Origin: CAIOYC01 sp965277345
Lineage (GTDB): Bacteria; Pseudomonadota; Alphaproteobacteria; Caulobacterales; Caulobacteraceae
Assembly (NCBI GenBank): GCA_965277345.1
Contig: CBDICI010000004.1
Coordinates: forward strand, 992,001-1,056,000
Direction: 5' to 3'
DNA length: 64,000 bases
Shown here: positions 42,364 to 51,409 of the stretch, one piece after another
Position numbering within the stretch: the first letter of the stretch is position 1
How the letters are laid out: each line of letters starts with the position of its first letter
Position numbers and translations under genes: made by a program
Notes under the pieces: model-generated
The model's database searches: none
Told to the model about the DNA's origin: nothing
The model's input: only the letters and a program-made list of their open reading frames with translations

Positions 42364-43251
42364 TTAACCCTTTAGCACCGACAGCAGGGTTTCGCCGAGC
42401 GCGGCGGGCGAGGGCGAGACCTTGATCCCCGCCGACTCCATCGCCGCGATCTTGTCCTCGGCGCCGCCCTTGCCGCCCGAAATGATGGCGCCCGCGTGGC
42501 CCATGCGTCGCCCGGGGGGGGCGGTACGGCCGGCGATGAAGCCCGCCATGGGCTTCCTGCGGCCGCGCTTGGCCTCGTCCTTGATGAACTGGGCGGCGTC
42601 CTCTTCGGCGCTGCCGCCGATCTCGCCGATCATGATGATCGACTGGGTGGCCTCGTCGGCCAGGAACATCTCCAGGATGTCGATGAACTCGGTGCCCTTC
42701 ACCGGATCCCCGCCGATGCCGACCGCCGTGGTCTGGCCGAGCTTGGCGTTGGTGGTCTGGAACACCGCCTCATAGGTCAGCGTGCCGGAACGCGAGACCA
42801 CGCCCACCGATCCGTTGGAGAAAATGTTGCCGGGCATGATGCCGATCTTGCACTGGCCCGGGGTCAGCACGCCCGGGCAGTTCGGCCCGATCAGGCGCGA
42901 CTTCGATCCGGCGAGCGAGCGCTTCACCTTCACCATATCCTCCACCGGAATGCCCTCGGTGATGCAGACGATCAGCGCCACTTCGGCGTCGATGGCCTCC
43001 AGGATCGAGTCGGCGGCGAAGGGCGGCGGCACATAGATCACCGAGGCGTCGGCGCCGGTTCGGGCGACCGCCTCATGCACGCTGTCGAACACCGGAACTC
43101 CGCCCACGGCCGTCTGACCTCCCTTACCGGGGGTGACGCCGCCGACCATGTGCGTGCCGTAGGCGATGGCCTGCTCGGTGTGGAAGGCGCCCTGCTGGCC
43201 GGTAATGCCCTGGCAGATGACCTTGGTGTTCTTGTCGATCAGGATGGACAT
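42364..43251 (-). CDS. sucD: Succinate-CoA ligase alpha subunit
   Basis: The 295-residue protein has VICQGITGQQGAFHTEQAIA at the start, the CoA-binding fold, NCPGVLTPGQCKIGIMPGNI and the phospho-histidine loop MGHAGAIISGGKGGA. Together with SucC it makes succinyl-CoA from succinate or the reverse with ATP/GTP. sucC is not adjacent: three genes separate them. A 123-base gap to odhA follows. Confidence 0.97.
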   Translation of the reverse strand: MSILIDKNTKVICQGITGQQGAFHTEQAIAYGTHMVGGVTPGKGGQTAVGGVPVFDSVHEAVARTGADASVIYVPPPFAADSILEAIDAEVALIVCITEGIPVEDMVKVKRSLAGSKSRLIGPNCPGVLTPGQCKIGIMPGNIFSNGSVGVVSRSGTLTYEAVFQTTNAKLGQTTAVGIGGDPVKGTEFIDILEMFLADEATQSIIMIGEIGGSAEEDAAQFIKDEAKRGRRKPMAGFIAGRTAPPGRRMGHAGAIISGGKGGAEDKIAAMESAGIKVSPSPAALGETLLSVLKG

Positions 43252-43364
43252 GCAGCCCCGGCCTCGTGCGCGCTTTTTCGATGCGGCGTCCGGATAGCGC
43301 AGGAACGCGGGCGGGGGAACCGGCTATCGGCGGAAACTGCGTACCCGGCCGTCGAATGCCCCGC

Positions 43365-43955
43365 TCACGGCCTTAGTCGCACGTAGCCGAGCATGGTGAG
43401 GTCGTTGGGTGGGGCCGCGGTGAGCACCAGCGAGACCCGGCCCGCCGCCAGTGCGGCCTTACCCTCATCCGACGCCGCGATAAGCGCCTTGTGGAGGCTG
43501 CCCGTCTCCTCGAACGCGTACATCTCCATATTGCTGGCGGCGACGCTGGCGATCGGCTCGACGCCGGCCCAGGTCTTTGCTTTCGCCATGGCGGCGGCGT
43601 CGCTCGGCTTGCTCATGGCCATGCAGAACTGGGCGGGAAGATCGACCACCTGCGCGCCGGCGCCGGCGCCGGCGTGGCCCGACCCGACCAGCAGGACTTG
43701 GAAGCTTTGACCCGCCATCTTCATCCGCACCGCATAGTCTTCAAGCTTGAAGTGGGGCTGGGGCGGAACCGGAACCTGTGCGGGGTTGATGGTGATCCAG
43801 CCTGCCGCATCGGCGGCGGCGAGCGCGGCGGTCCGGTCGCCATGGGTGGCGACGCAGTATTGGTCGAACACCGGATAGAGGTCGGCCGCGAACGCACCGC
43901 TCGCCTGGAGAAACAGGGCGCCGAGCGCGCCGCCGATTGTTGATATCCCGCGCAT
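43365..43955 (-). CDS. Exported hypothetical protein
   Basis: I start at the ATG six bases after GGGGAAG, giving 196 residues. A signal peptide ends near GAFA|ADLY. Two conserved-looking cysteines (FDQYCVATHGDR and LPAQFCMAMS) may pair in the periplasm. No family is recognised; it resembles uncharacterised alphaproteobacterial NMCC-type periplasmic proteins. It lies between sucD and another exported protein. Confidence 0.7.
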   Translation of the reverse strand: MRGISTIGGALGALFLQASGAFAADLYPVFDQYCVATHGDRTAALAAADAAGWITINPAQVPVPPQPHFKLEDYAVRMKMAGQSFQVLLVGSGHAGAGAGAQVVDLPAQFCMAMSKPSDAAAMAKAKTWAGVEPIASVAASNMEMYAFEETGSLHKALIAASDEGKAALAAGRVSLVLTAAPPNDLTMLGYVRLRP

Positions 43956-44014
43956 ACGCTTCCCCCGATCCTGTTTCTGCGACTTGGCCATAGGGCACAG
44001 GCGCTGTCGAGCGG

Positions 44015-44704
44015 TCAGTGGCTCTTTCGAGCCTCGGCCGACTTGGCGGACGCGTCGCTTTTGGCGGCCAGCACGAGTTCAGCGGCGAACCTGCGCATTT
44101 GCGGCGGCACGTCGATGGCGCCGCGGTCCAGGCCGGCGGCGCTCAATGCGCCGTTGACGTCGCCGGCGGGCGGGTCAAGGATTTCTCCCGTTTCGGGATC
44201 GACCCGTGCGCCGGAGAGGCCCGCGGCCGTGCGCTCCGACTGCGGCGTGAAACGGCCGAGCGCCTCCACATTGTGAGCATAGAGCGCGGCGCGATCCACC
44301 TCGCCGCCGCACAGGTCTTCCAGCAGCAAGTCCACCGCCAGCTTCACGCTGGCCTCCGCCCGGGCGGCGCGAGGCGCTTCGGCGCGAAGACAGACCTCGG
44401 CGTGCGCGACCACCGGGGCTTCTGGCGATGCGGACGGCGCCTGAGGAGGGGGCGGAGGCGCTGCAGGGGCCGGCGCGGGCGGGGCAGCGTGCGCGGCGTT
44501 GGAGGACGCGCCGATGGGCGCCATCTCCACCGCGCGGCTGGTGACGGGGAAGGTGGGCGGCGGCGGGGTGGGGTCCGGCGCCACGAGCGTCGTGTCCGGC
44601 TGCGCCGTCGGCGGGTTCCCGCCCTTCGTTTTTTTGACCGGAGCCGCGGCGATCGCGGGGCCAGCGGCGAGGGTAAGGATCAGGACGAGATAAAGGGTGC
44701 GCAT
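44015..44704 (-). CDS. Exported Ala/Pro-rich hypothetical protein
   Basis: The 229-residue protein has a signal peptide (LYLVLILTLAAGPAIAAAPV) and a low-complexity Ala/Pro linker with proline runs (residues about 40-95), then a helical C-terminal domain with two cysteines (AEVCLRAEA, LLEDLCGGEV). No family is recognised. It probably resides in the periplasm. Confidence 0.65.
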   Translation of the reverse strand: MRTLYLVLILTLAAGPAIAAAPVKKTKGGNPPTAQPDTTLVAPDPTPPPPTFPVTSRAVEMAPIGASSNAAHAAPPAPAPAAPPPPPQAPSASPEAPVVAHAEVCLRAEAPRAARAEASVKLAVDLLLEDLCGGEVDRAALYAHNVEALGRFTPQSERTAAGLSGARVDPETGEILDPPAGDVNGALSAAGLDRGAIDVPPQMRRFAAELVLAAKSDASAKSAEARKSH

Positions 44705-44774
44705 GACCCCACGGCGCCTGACGCGGGCCGGGCTTGCAAGCGGAGCAGGAACCGGCGCGGCGCTCAGCCGCAGG

Positions 44775-45356
44775 CTATTCTGAACCCCCTACCCGCGTCA
44801 GCCGATCCAGCCGCAGGAGGAGGCCGGGGATCAGCAGCGCCGCCACCTTGGTCTCGGCGCCGAACCGCTGGCGACAGCCGTAACCGTCCGCGGTGGGCTC
44901 ACGGTGCACGTGCAACTCGCGCCTGTCGATATCGATGACCCAATAATCCCGCACCCCATGGCGGGCATAAAGATCGGCCTTCCAGCCGAGATCGCGGCTG
45001 ACCGAACTGTGCGCCTGCTCAATGGCGAGAAGCACATCCTCGCCTGCCAAGTCACGGGTGACGATGGAGGAAGAAAATACATACCAGTCGGGCTTGGGAC
45101 CGGAGATCGGGCTGAGGCGAAGAGTGGAGCCAGGGACAACGATGTATGCTGGGCTGAGCGAGCTGTAGAGCCAACGGCCGAGCGCGGCAGAATAATCGGT
45201 GTGCTCCGGCCCTTCCTCCGGCATATCGATAAGCTCCCCCTCAATTACTTCGATCCGCGCGTCCGGATCGATTACGCCTGCTGCCTGCATGGCGCACAGA
45301 TCGTCAATCGTGAACCGATGGCGGACGAAATCCACCTGGGGCGCCGGCGCGTTCAT
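44775..45356 (-). CDS. Uma2 family (DUF820) putative restriction-endonuclease-fold protein
   Basis: The 193-residue protein starts at 45356. It has the Uma2 pattern: FTIDDLCAMQAAGVIDPDAR, EVIEGELIDMPEEGPEH, a catalytic PD-(D/E)xK-like GPKPDWYVFSSS, LLAIEQAHSS and KADLYARHGVRDYWVIDI. The fold is that of PD-(D/E)XK nucleases, but Uma2 activity is generally unknown. It sits in the insert that parts sucC and sucD. Confidence 0.88.
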   Translation of the reverse strand: MNAPAPQVDFVRHRFTIDDLCAMQAAGVIDPDARIEVIEGELIDMPEEGPEHTDYSAALGRWLYSSLSPAYIVVPGSTLRLSPISGPKPDWYVFSSSIVTRDLAGEDVLLAIEQAHSSVSRDLGWKADLYARHGVRDYWVIDIDRRELHVHREPTADGYGCRQRFGAETKVAALLIPGLLLRLDRLTRVGGSE

Positions 45357-45477
45357 GGCCGCAGAGGTAGCACGATCGCCATCACCGACCAATCCACTGG
45401 GCGCGATACATTCCACCGTTCAAAGGCGTTGGCCATCGGTCCCTGGGCTTAGCCCTGCCGCTCGGCCGAGGTGAGGG

Positions 45478-46692
45478 CTACGCCGCGTCCTTCACCGCCT
45501 TGACGATCTTCTCGGCGGCGTCGGCCAGGTCGTTGGCGGCGATGACGGCGAGGCCGGAATTGTTCAGGATGTCCTTGCCCTGCTGTACGTTGGTGCCTTC
45601 CAGACGCACCACGAGCGGCACCTTCAGGCCCACCTCCTTCACCGCCGCGATCACGCCCTCGGCGATGATGTCGCAACGCATGATGCCGCCGAAGATGTTG
45701 ACCAATATGCCTTTCACCGAGGGGTCGGAGGTGATGATCTTGAATGCCGCCGTCACCTTTTCCTTGCTGGCGCCGCCGCCCACGTCGAGGAAGTTGGCGG
45801 GCTCCGAACCGTACAGCTTGATGATGTCCATGGTGGCCATGGCCAGGCCCGCGCCGTTGACCATGCAGCCGATCTCGCCGTCGAGGGTGATGTAGGAGAG
45901 ATCGTGCTTGGAGGCTTCGATCTCCTTCTCGTCCTCCTCGGTGATGTCGCGCAGTTCGACGATGTCCTTGTGGCGGTAGAGAGCGTTGGAATCGAAGCTC
46001 ACCTTGGCGTCCAGTACGCGCAGCTGCTGGGTCTCGCCTTCCTTGGCTTCGGTGATGATCAGGGGGTTGATCTCCAGCATGGCCATGTCGGTCTCGACGA
46101 AGGCCCTGTAGAGCTGGCCGAGCAACACGCCGGCCTGCTTGGCCAAGTCGCCTTTCAGGTTCAGCGCCTGGGCCAGGGCGCGGCCGTGATGGGGGAAGAC
46201 GCCGGTGGCGGGGTCGATCTGGATGGTGATGATCTTCTCGGGGGTGGAGTGGGCCACCTCCTCGATATCCATGCCGCCCTCGGTGGAGGCCACCACGGCG
46301 ACGCGCGAGGTTTCGCGGTCGATCAGCAGGCTGAGATAGAGCTCCTTCTCGATGTCCGACGCCTCCTCGATATAGAGGCGGTTGACCTGTTTGCCGTGCG
46401 GCCCGGTCTGGGCGGTCACCAGCACGCGGCCGAGCATTTCCTTGGCGTTGGCGAACACCTCGTCGGCGGTCCTGGACAGGCGGACGCCGCCCTTGGCTTC
46501 GGGACCCAGCCCCTCGAACTTGCCCTTGCCGCGGCCGCCGGCATGGATCTGGCTTTTCACCACGAACAGGCTGGAGCCGAGATCCTCGGCCGCCTTCCTG
46601 GCTTCTTCGGGGCTGAACACCGCCACGCCGCGCGAGACCGGCACGCCGAAAGTCTTCAGGACGGCCTTGGCCTGGTACTCGTGGATGTTCAT
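45478..46692 (-). CDS. sucC: Succinate-CoA ligase beta subunit
   Basis: The 404-residue protein starts MNIHEYQAKAVLKTFGVPVS, with an ATP-grasp domain (VVKSQIHAGGRGKGKFEGLG) and the C-terminal VNIFGGIMRCDIIAEGVI region. It is the ATP/GTP-binding subunit paired with SucD. It is about 16 residues longer than E. coli SucC, normal for alphaproteobacteria. It is the first gene of the TCA set but is 2.2 kb from sucD. Confidence 0.96.
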   Translation of the reverse strand: MNIHEYQAKAVLKTFGVPVSRGVAVFSPEEARKAAEDLGSSLFVVKSQIHAGGRGKGKFEGLGPEAKGGVRLSRTADEVFANAKEMLGRVLVTAQTGPHGKQVNRLYIEEASDIEKELYLSLLIDRETSRVAVVASTEGGMDIEEVAHSTPEKIITIQIDPATGVFPHHGRALAQALNLKGDLAKQAGVLLGQLYRAFVETDMAMLEINPLIITEAKEGETQQLRVLDAKVSFDSNALYRHKDIVELRDITEEDEKEIEASKHDLSYITLDGEIGCMVNGAGLAMATMDIIKLYGSEPANFLDVGGGASKEKVTAAFKIITSDPSVKGILVNIFGGIMRCDIIAEGVIAAVKEVGLKVPLVVRLEGTNVQQGKDILNNSGLAVIAANDLADAAEKIVKAVKDAA

Positions 46693-46785
46693 GGGGCGTC
46701 CCGCGTGCCGGAGTTTCAAAAGTCGTCCGGCTTATAGAGGGGCGCCTTGCGACCCGCAACGCTCAGCCACGCGGTCGCCGCCGCC

Positions 46786-47343
46786 TCAGCCGAAGAACAT
46801 CCGCCACATCAGCCGCCCCGGCACAAAGGTAAAGGCGCCGGCGATGATGAGACCACCGAGGAAGTTGCCGGTCATCACTCGGCGGTGCGCGCGGATATCG
46901 CCACGACGGACGAACACAACCGCCATGGGCACGCTGATGGCGACCCAGGCCGACAGGCCGTGGATCACGCTGAAGCGCCCGCGCAGCACCCAGGGAAAGA
47001 AGAAGGTGGAGAGCGCGGTGGTCATCATCGCCAGCACCCAGGTCCAGCCCAAGCCTTTGTGCAGCGCGTCGCCCTTGGGCCTTGCCAGCATGACGCAGCC
47101 GATGGCGAACGCTGTCAGCGCCGCGGCGATGTGCAGTTGCAATACCCGGGGCTGCACGGCGAGCAGGGCCAGGTTCGGTGCGTGCAACCGCGCCTTGCCG
47201 CCGAGCGCGATGATGACGGCCAGCGCCCCTCCCACCCCCACGACCACAATGGCGGTGCGCATGATCCGCTCGGTGGAACCCGCGCGCAGGGTATCGTCGC
47301 GAAGGCCGGGATCGGTTGACAGCGTGGCGGTCGATGGCTTCAT
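46786..47343 (-). CDS. DUF2306 membrane protein
   Basis: The 185-residue protein starts at 47343, after a region free of similarity. It has about five membrane helices and the DUF2306 pattern: LLAVQPRVLQLHIAAALTAF, KGLGWTWVLAMMTTALST and VRRGDIRAHRRVMTGNFLGG. Function is unknown. It is divergent from a LytTR regulator, a pairing seen repeatedly in proteobacteria, suggesting the regulator controls it. Confidence 0.88.
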   Translation of the reverse strand: MKPSTATLSTDPGLRDDTLRAGSTERIMRTAIVVVGVGGALAVIIALGGKARLHAPNLALLAVQPRVLQLHIAAALTAFAIGCVMLARPKGDALHKGLGWTWVLAMMTTALSTFFFPWVLRGRFSVIHGLSAWVAISVPMAVVFVRRGDIRAHRRVMTGNFLGGLIIAGAFTFVPGRLMWRMFFG

Positions 47344-47370
47344 TTCAGAACTCCGGTCGGGGGCGGGTCG

Positions 47371-48255
47371 ATGGCCCGACCCGATCCGGCTCCTAGCTTG
47401 CCGAGACACGGGCCGCTCGCCGCCATGCACGAACGACCGGGCATGTTTCGCCAACGACCACCGGGCGCCGCTCACGCTTCGCCGGCGGCGAATTGGCTGA
47501 GGCGGTGGCGCGGTTCGGTGGTGTCCAGGGGCTCAGGCAGGGCGTTGGTCGTGGGAGCGGCTGCTGGGTTGTTCCTCGGACTGGTCGGCCCTTTCGGTAT
47601 GAGCGAAGTACCGATCGGCCTGCGGGTGGCCTATTGGATCGCCGCGATCCTCGGCGGCAGCCTGATCGCCATCGCCCTATCCACCGCCCTGGCGCTGCTC
47701 GTCGATCCGGATGGCCGGCGGCCCCTCGCCGTGGCGCTTTTCACCGCCGTCGCCATGACGCCGCCGACGGTGGGCCTGATCTATCTGTTGACCCATTGGG
47801 TTTTCCCGCACCGGCGGATTTTCGGCGATCTGCCGGACTATGTGGGGCCGGTTTTCGTCGTCTCGCTGGCCATGACCTTATTGAACAGTTTGGCGCATCG
47901 GCGGCCGGTGGAAACGCACGCGGGTCTGGTCGGCGCGCCGCCGCCGCGGTTTCTGGAGCGCCTGCCGTTCAAGCTGAAGGGGGCGGATCTCCACGCTGTG
48001 GAGGCGCAGGATCACTATCTGCGCCTCCATACCTCCCGCGGCTCCGACCTGATCCTGCTTCGGCTCTCCGACGCCATTGCCGAGCTGGAGGGGATCGAGG
48101 GCGCTCAGACTCATCGGTCCTGGTGGGTCGCCAGAGCGGCGGTACAGGACGTGCGCAAGACCGATGGCCGGGCGACGCTGGTCTTGCCGGGCGGAGTGGA
48201 GGCGCCGGTCAGCCGAGGCTTCATGGCGGCGATCCGCGAGCGGGGCTGGCTCTAG
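47371..48255 (+). CDS. Membrane-anchored LytTR-domain transcriptional regulator
   Basis: The protein has up to 294 residues; ATGs at 47425 and 47443 are alternative starts, and none has a good ribosome-binding site. Residues about 55-175 form four membrane helices, and the C-terminal 100 residues are a LytTR DNA-binding domain (DLHAVEAQDHYLRLHTSRG, HRSWWVARAAVQDV, PVSRGFMAAIRERG). It probably regulates the divergent DUF2306 gene 27 bases away. Confidence 0.85.
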   Translation: MARPDPAPSLPRHGPLAAMHERPGMFRQRPPGAAHASPAANWLRRWRGSVVSRGSGRALVVGAAAGLFLGLVGPFGMSEVPIGLRVAYWIAAILGGSLIAIALSTALALLVDPDGRRPLAVALFTAVAMTPPTVGLIYLLTHWVFPHRRIFGDLPDYVGPVFVVSLAMTLLNSLAHRRPVETHAGLVGAPPPRFLERLPFKLKGADLHAVEAQDHYLRLHTSRGSDLILLRLSDAIAELEGIEGAQTHRSWWVARAAVQDVRKTDGRATLVLPGGVEAPVSRGFMAAIRERGWL

Positions 48256-48319
48256 GGCGGCGCAACTGATTCGCCAGCTCGGCCGTTTCGGATGCGAGTT
48301 TGAAGGGCTGCTCATCGCC

Positions 48320-50611
48320 ATGACATCCACCGACGCCTCGCCGGGCGAGCCCACCCTTGAGCTCTGGGGCGGCCATGAGTGCACGGTGAACCGGGTGCAC
48401 GACCGCTTTTTCGACCAGACCGTCCGCACCGGCCATCAGGATCGGCTCGACGATCTGGCTCGCTTCGCCTCGCTCGGGACCAAGGCATTGCGCTATCCGG
48501 TGCTGTGGGAGCGGGTTTCACCCGAGGCTCCCGATCGGTCGGACTGGCGCTGGACCGATGAGCGATTGACGGAAATCCGGCGGCTGGGGATGCGGCCAAT
48601 CGCCGGGCTGGTCCACCACGGTTCCGGTCCACGCTATACCCATCTGCTCGACGACGGCTTCGCCACCGGGCTGGCGCGCCACGCCCGTGCGGCGGCCGAG
48701 CGCTATCCGTGGATCACGGACTGGACGCCGGTGAACGAGCCGCTCACCACCGCCCGGTTCTCCGCCCTCTACGGACACTGGTATCCCCATGCCAGGAACG
48801 AGGGCGCCTTTTACGCGGCCTTGCTGAACCAGATCGACGCCGTCCGGCTGTCGATGAAGGCGATCCGCGCGGTCAATCCCGCCGCCCGCCTGATCCAGAC
48901 CGAGGATGTGGGCCACGTCTTCTCAACGCCGCACCTCGCGCATCAGGCCGAGCACGACAACGCCCGGCGCTGGCTGGCGTGGGACCTGCTCACCGGCCGG
49001 CGCGATCCCGGCGGGGTGATGGCGCGTCACATCGAGGGTCTCGGCCTCGGCGACCGGATGCGCGCCATCCTGGACGATCCTTGTCCGCCCGACGTGATCG
49101 GAGTGAACCACTATCTGTCTTCCGAGCGGTTCCTCGACCAGCGGATCGAGCGCTATCCCCGCCACACCTGGGGCGGCAACGAGCGCGAACCCTATGCCGA
49201 TGTGGAGGCGGTGCGCGTGGCGGCGCCCGGCCCCATGGGGCTGGAGCGCCTGCTGGAGATGGCGTGGGACCGCTATCGCCTGCCGCTTGCGGTCACCGAG
49301 TGCCACAACGGCTGCACCCGCGAGGACCAGATGCGCTGGTTGGCGCAGAGCTGGCGCGCGGCGGAGCGGCTGAACGCCCGCGGGGTCAGGGTCGAGGCGG
49401 TGACGGCGTGGAGCCTGCTCGGCTCCATCGACTGGAATAGCCTGCTCACCCGCGATGGCGGCCACTATGAGTGCGGCGTCTATGACGTGCGCGGCGGCGT
49501 GGTGCGCGAAACGGCGATGGTCACACTGTGCCGCGAGCTGGCGGCGGGCGAGGCGCCCAGCCATCCCGCGGTGAACGCGCCGGGCTGGTGGGAGCGCGAT
49601 ATCCGCTATGCCTATGAACCCGTGTGGCTCGATCCCCGCCCGGCGCCGCGCCGGCGGGGGCCGGAGCGGAGCACCGAACGTCCGATCCTGATCACCGGCG
49701 CCACCGGGTCGCTTGGCGGCCAACTCGCCCGCGCCTGCGAACACCGGGGCCTGGCCTACGCCCTCACCTGCCGCCGCGAGCTCGACCTGGCGTCGGAACG
49801 CTCGATCCAGCAAGCACTGGACGAGATTCAGCCTTGGGCCGTGATCAACGCCGCCGGCTTCGTGCGCGTGGACGATGCGGAGAGGGAGGCCGCCACCTGT
49901 CTGGAGGCCAACACCTTCGGCGTCGAGCGACTGGCCGCCGCCTGCGCGGCGCGGGGCGTGCCGCTGACCGGCTTCTCTTCCGACCTCGTCTTCGACGGCA
50001 TCAAGGGCGCGCCTTATATGGAGGGCGACGCCCCCTCTCCGCTCAACATCTACGGCCTGTCGAAAGCCATGGCTGAACAGGCGATCCTCCGCGCGGACAC
50101 AGGCCTGGTGATCCGTACCGCGGCCTTCTTCTCCCCGCACGACCCGCATAATTTCGCCCACGCTGTGGTCGATGCGCTGAGCCGGGGCACGGCGTTCGAC
50201 GCCGCTGACGACCTGTGGATCAGCCCGACCTATACGCCGGACCTGGCCGAGGCGGTGCTCGACCTGGTGATCGACGGCGAGACCGGCGTGCGCCATCTGG
50301 CAAACGGCGGCCGGGTAAGCTGGTCCGGCTTCGCCAGGATCGTCGCCACGGCCCTCGATCTCGATCCGGCGCTGGTGCGTGGCCGGCCGGCGGCGGACTT
50401 CGGCTGGGCGGCGCTGCGGCCCGGCGATGTGGCGCTGGCCTCCGACCGCGCCGGGCTGATGCCCAACCTAGACACGGCGGTGGCCCGTTACGCCGCCGCG
50501 GTCCGCCCGACCCTGCGCATCGCGCCTGTGCGGCCTCCCCACGCCGCGAAGCCCCGTCGCGCGCGCGTTGGCGAGGTGCGCAGCTTCGCGCCGGAACAGG
50601 GCCTCGGCTAG
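48320..50611 (+). CDS. Fusion of GH1-like glycosidase and RmlD-like NAD-dependent reductase
   Basis: The 763-residue protein has two domains. Residues about 1-430 resemble family 1 glycosidases, with acid/base Glu140 in WTPVNEPLTT and nucleophile Glu327 in AVTECHNGCT. Residues about 455-745 form a dTDP-4-dehydrorhamnose reductase-type SDR: ILITGATGSLGGQLARACEH, VINAAGFVRVDDAE, SDLVFDGIKGAPYMEGD and YGLSKAMAEQAIL with the Tyr-x3-Lys dyad. The fusion is unusual. It may act on a nucleotide sugar or a glycan in envelope polysaccharide work. It follows the LytTR gene by 64 bases. Confidence 0.88.
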   Translation: MTSTDASPGEPTLELWGGHECTVNRVHDRFFDQTVRTGHQDRLDDLARFASLGTKALRYPVLWERVSPEAPDRSDWRWTDERLTEIRRLGMRPIAGLVHHGSGPRYTHLLDDGFATGLARHARAAAERYPWITDWTPVNEPLTTARFSALYGHWYPHARNEGAFYAALLNQIDAVRLSMKAIRAVNPAARLIQTEDVGHVFSTPHLAHQAEHDNARRWLAWDLLTGRRDPGGVMARHIEGLGLGDRMRAILDDPCPPDVIGVNHYLSSERFLDQRIERYPRHTWGGNEREPYADVEAVRVAAPGPMGLERLLEMAWDRYRLPLAVTECHNGCTREDQMRWLAQSWRAAERLNARGVRVEAVTAWSLLGSIDWNSLLTRDGGHYECGVYDVRGGVVRETAMVTLCRELAAGEAPSHPAVNAPGWWERDIRYAYEPVWLDPRPAPRRRGPERSTERPILITGATGSLGGQLARACEHRGLAYALTCRRELDLASERSIQQALDEIQPWAVINAAGFVRVDDAEREAATCLEANTFGVERLAAACAARGVPLTGFSSDLVFDGIKGAPYMEGDAPSPLNIYGLSKAMAEQAILRADTGLVIRTAAFFSPHDPHNFAHAVVDALSRGTAFDAADDLWISPTYTPDLAEAVLDLVIDGETGVRHLANGGRVSWSGFARIVATALDLDPALVRGRPAADFGWAALRPGDVALASDRAGLMPNLDTAVARYAAAVRPTLRIAPVRPPHAAKPRRARVGEVRSFAPEQGLG

Positions 50612-50621
50612 GATCGTGCGA

Positions 50622-51287
50622 TCAGACGCCGGACTTGGCGGCGCCGTCTTTTCCCCCGGTGTCCTTCACCCCGAGATCGCTGCGGAAAAAGCTGTAGGTT
50701 TCGCGCTCCTCGCAGGCGCAGCCGCGCAGGCGCCCCTGCCTGTCCTGCCAGATCAGGGTCGGATAGTGCATGGGAAGACCGTTTTCGGCCAATAGCGGGG
50801 TGAGGTCGTCGATCAGCGTCCGTCCCTTCTCCACCAGCGCGGCGCGCGTGGGATCGGTGTCTCCGGACGCCATGCCCTCGCCGGTGAAGGCGTCCACCGG
50901 GATGGAGGTCCAGTCTGCATAGGTCTTCCAGTCGCGCTTGGCCCAGAGTTCGCCGACGCCCGTGCGCTCGGCCGGGGTGGACTTGGATCGGCGGGCGACC
51001 ATGATCACGCGGGTATCGACATTGGCCTTGTGCAGGTCGTCGAACTGTTCCTTCTCGAAGCGGATGCAGTCGGGGCAGGAGCGGAACGAGATCATCCATA
51101 GCGCCTTGCCCTTCAGGTGTGGCGAGACCCAGCCCGACGCGTTCAGCAGCTTGAGAATCTTGCTCTTGTCCCGGGTGATGGTGTGGATGCCGCCGGGGTC
51201 GCCGCCCGGATAGGGATCTGTGGCCATCGCCGCGGTGGACAGGGCGAAGGCGCCGAGAACGAAGGCGGTCAAATGGGTCAGGCGCAT
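50622..51287 (-). CDS. Periplasmic thioredoxin-like protein
   Basis: I start at 51287, giving 221 residues with a signal peptide (LTAFVLGAFALSTAAMA). The thioredoxin fold holds a redox-active pair Cys-Pro-Asp-Cys in MISFRSCPDCIRFEKEQF, and a second pair Cys-Ala-Cys occurs in LRGCACEERETY. The domain resembles SoxW/DsbE-like reductases. It may receive electrons from the DsbD encoded 18 kb away; this is inference. Confidence 0.75.
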   Translation of the reverse strand: MRLTHLTAFVLGAFALSTAAMATDPYPGGDPGGIHTITRDKSKILKLLNASGWVSPHLKGKALWMISFRSCPDCIRFEKEQFDDLHKANVDTRVIMVARRSKSTPAERTGVGELWAKRDWKTYADWTSIPVDAFTGEGMASGDTDPTRAALVEKGRTLIDDLTPLLAENGLPMHYPTLIWQDRQGRLRGCACEERETYSFFRSDLGVKDTGGKDGAAKSGV

Positions 51288-51409
51288 AGCGGCTCCGGCG
51301 ATGGTCGAAGGCCAGATAAGCGCAAAAGCATAGTCGGCGCCATGCAGGGAAACTGATGGCGTTTTGAGCGCTGCCTTGCGCGCCGGGCCTGGGCTGCGCA
51401 TGGTTCAGC

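Noticed and set aside
43312..43340. GGAAC followed by a possible -10
   Set aside because: The spacing to the nearest CGT-like word is 19 bases and lies outside the 16-17 range; not an EcfG promoter.
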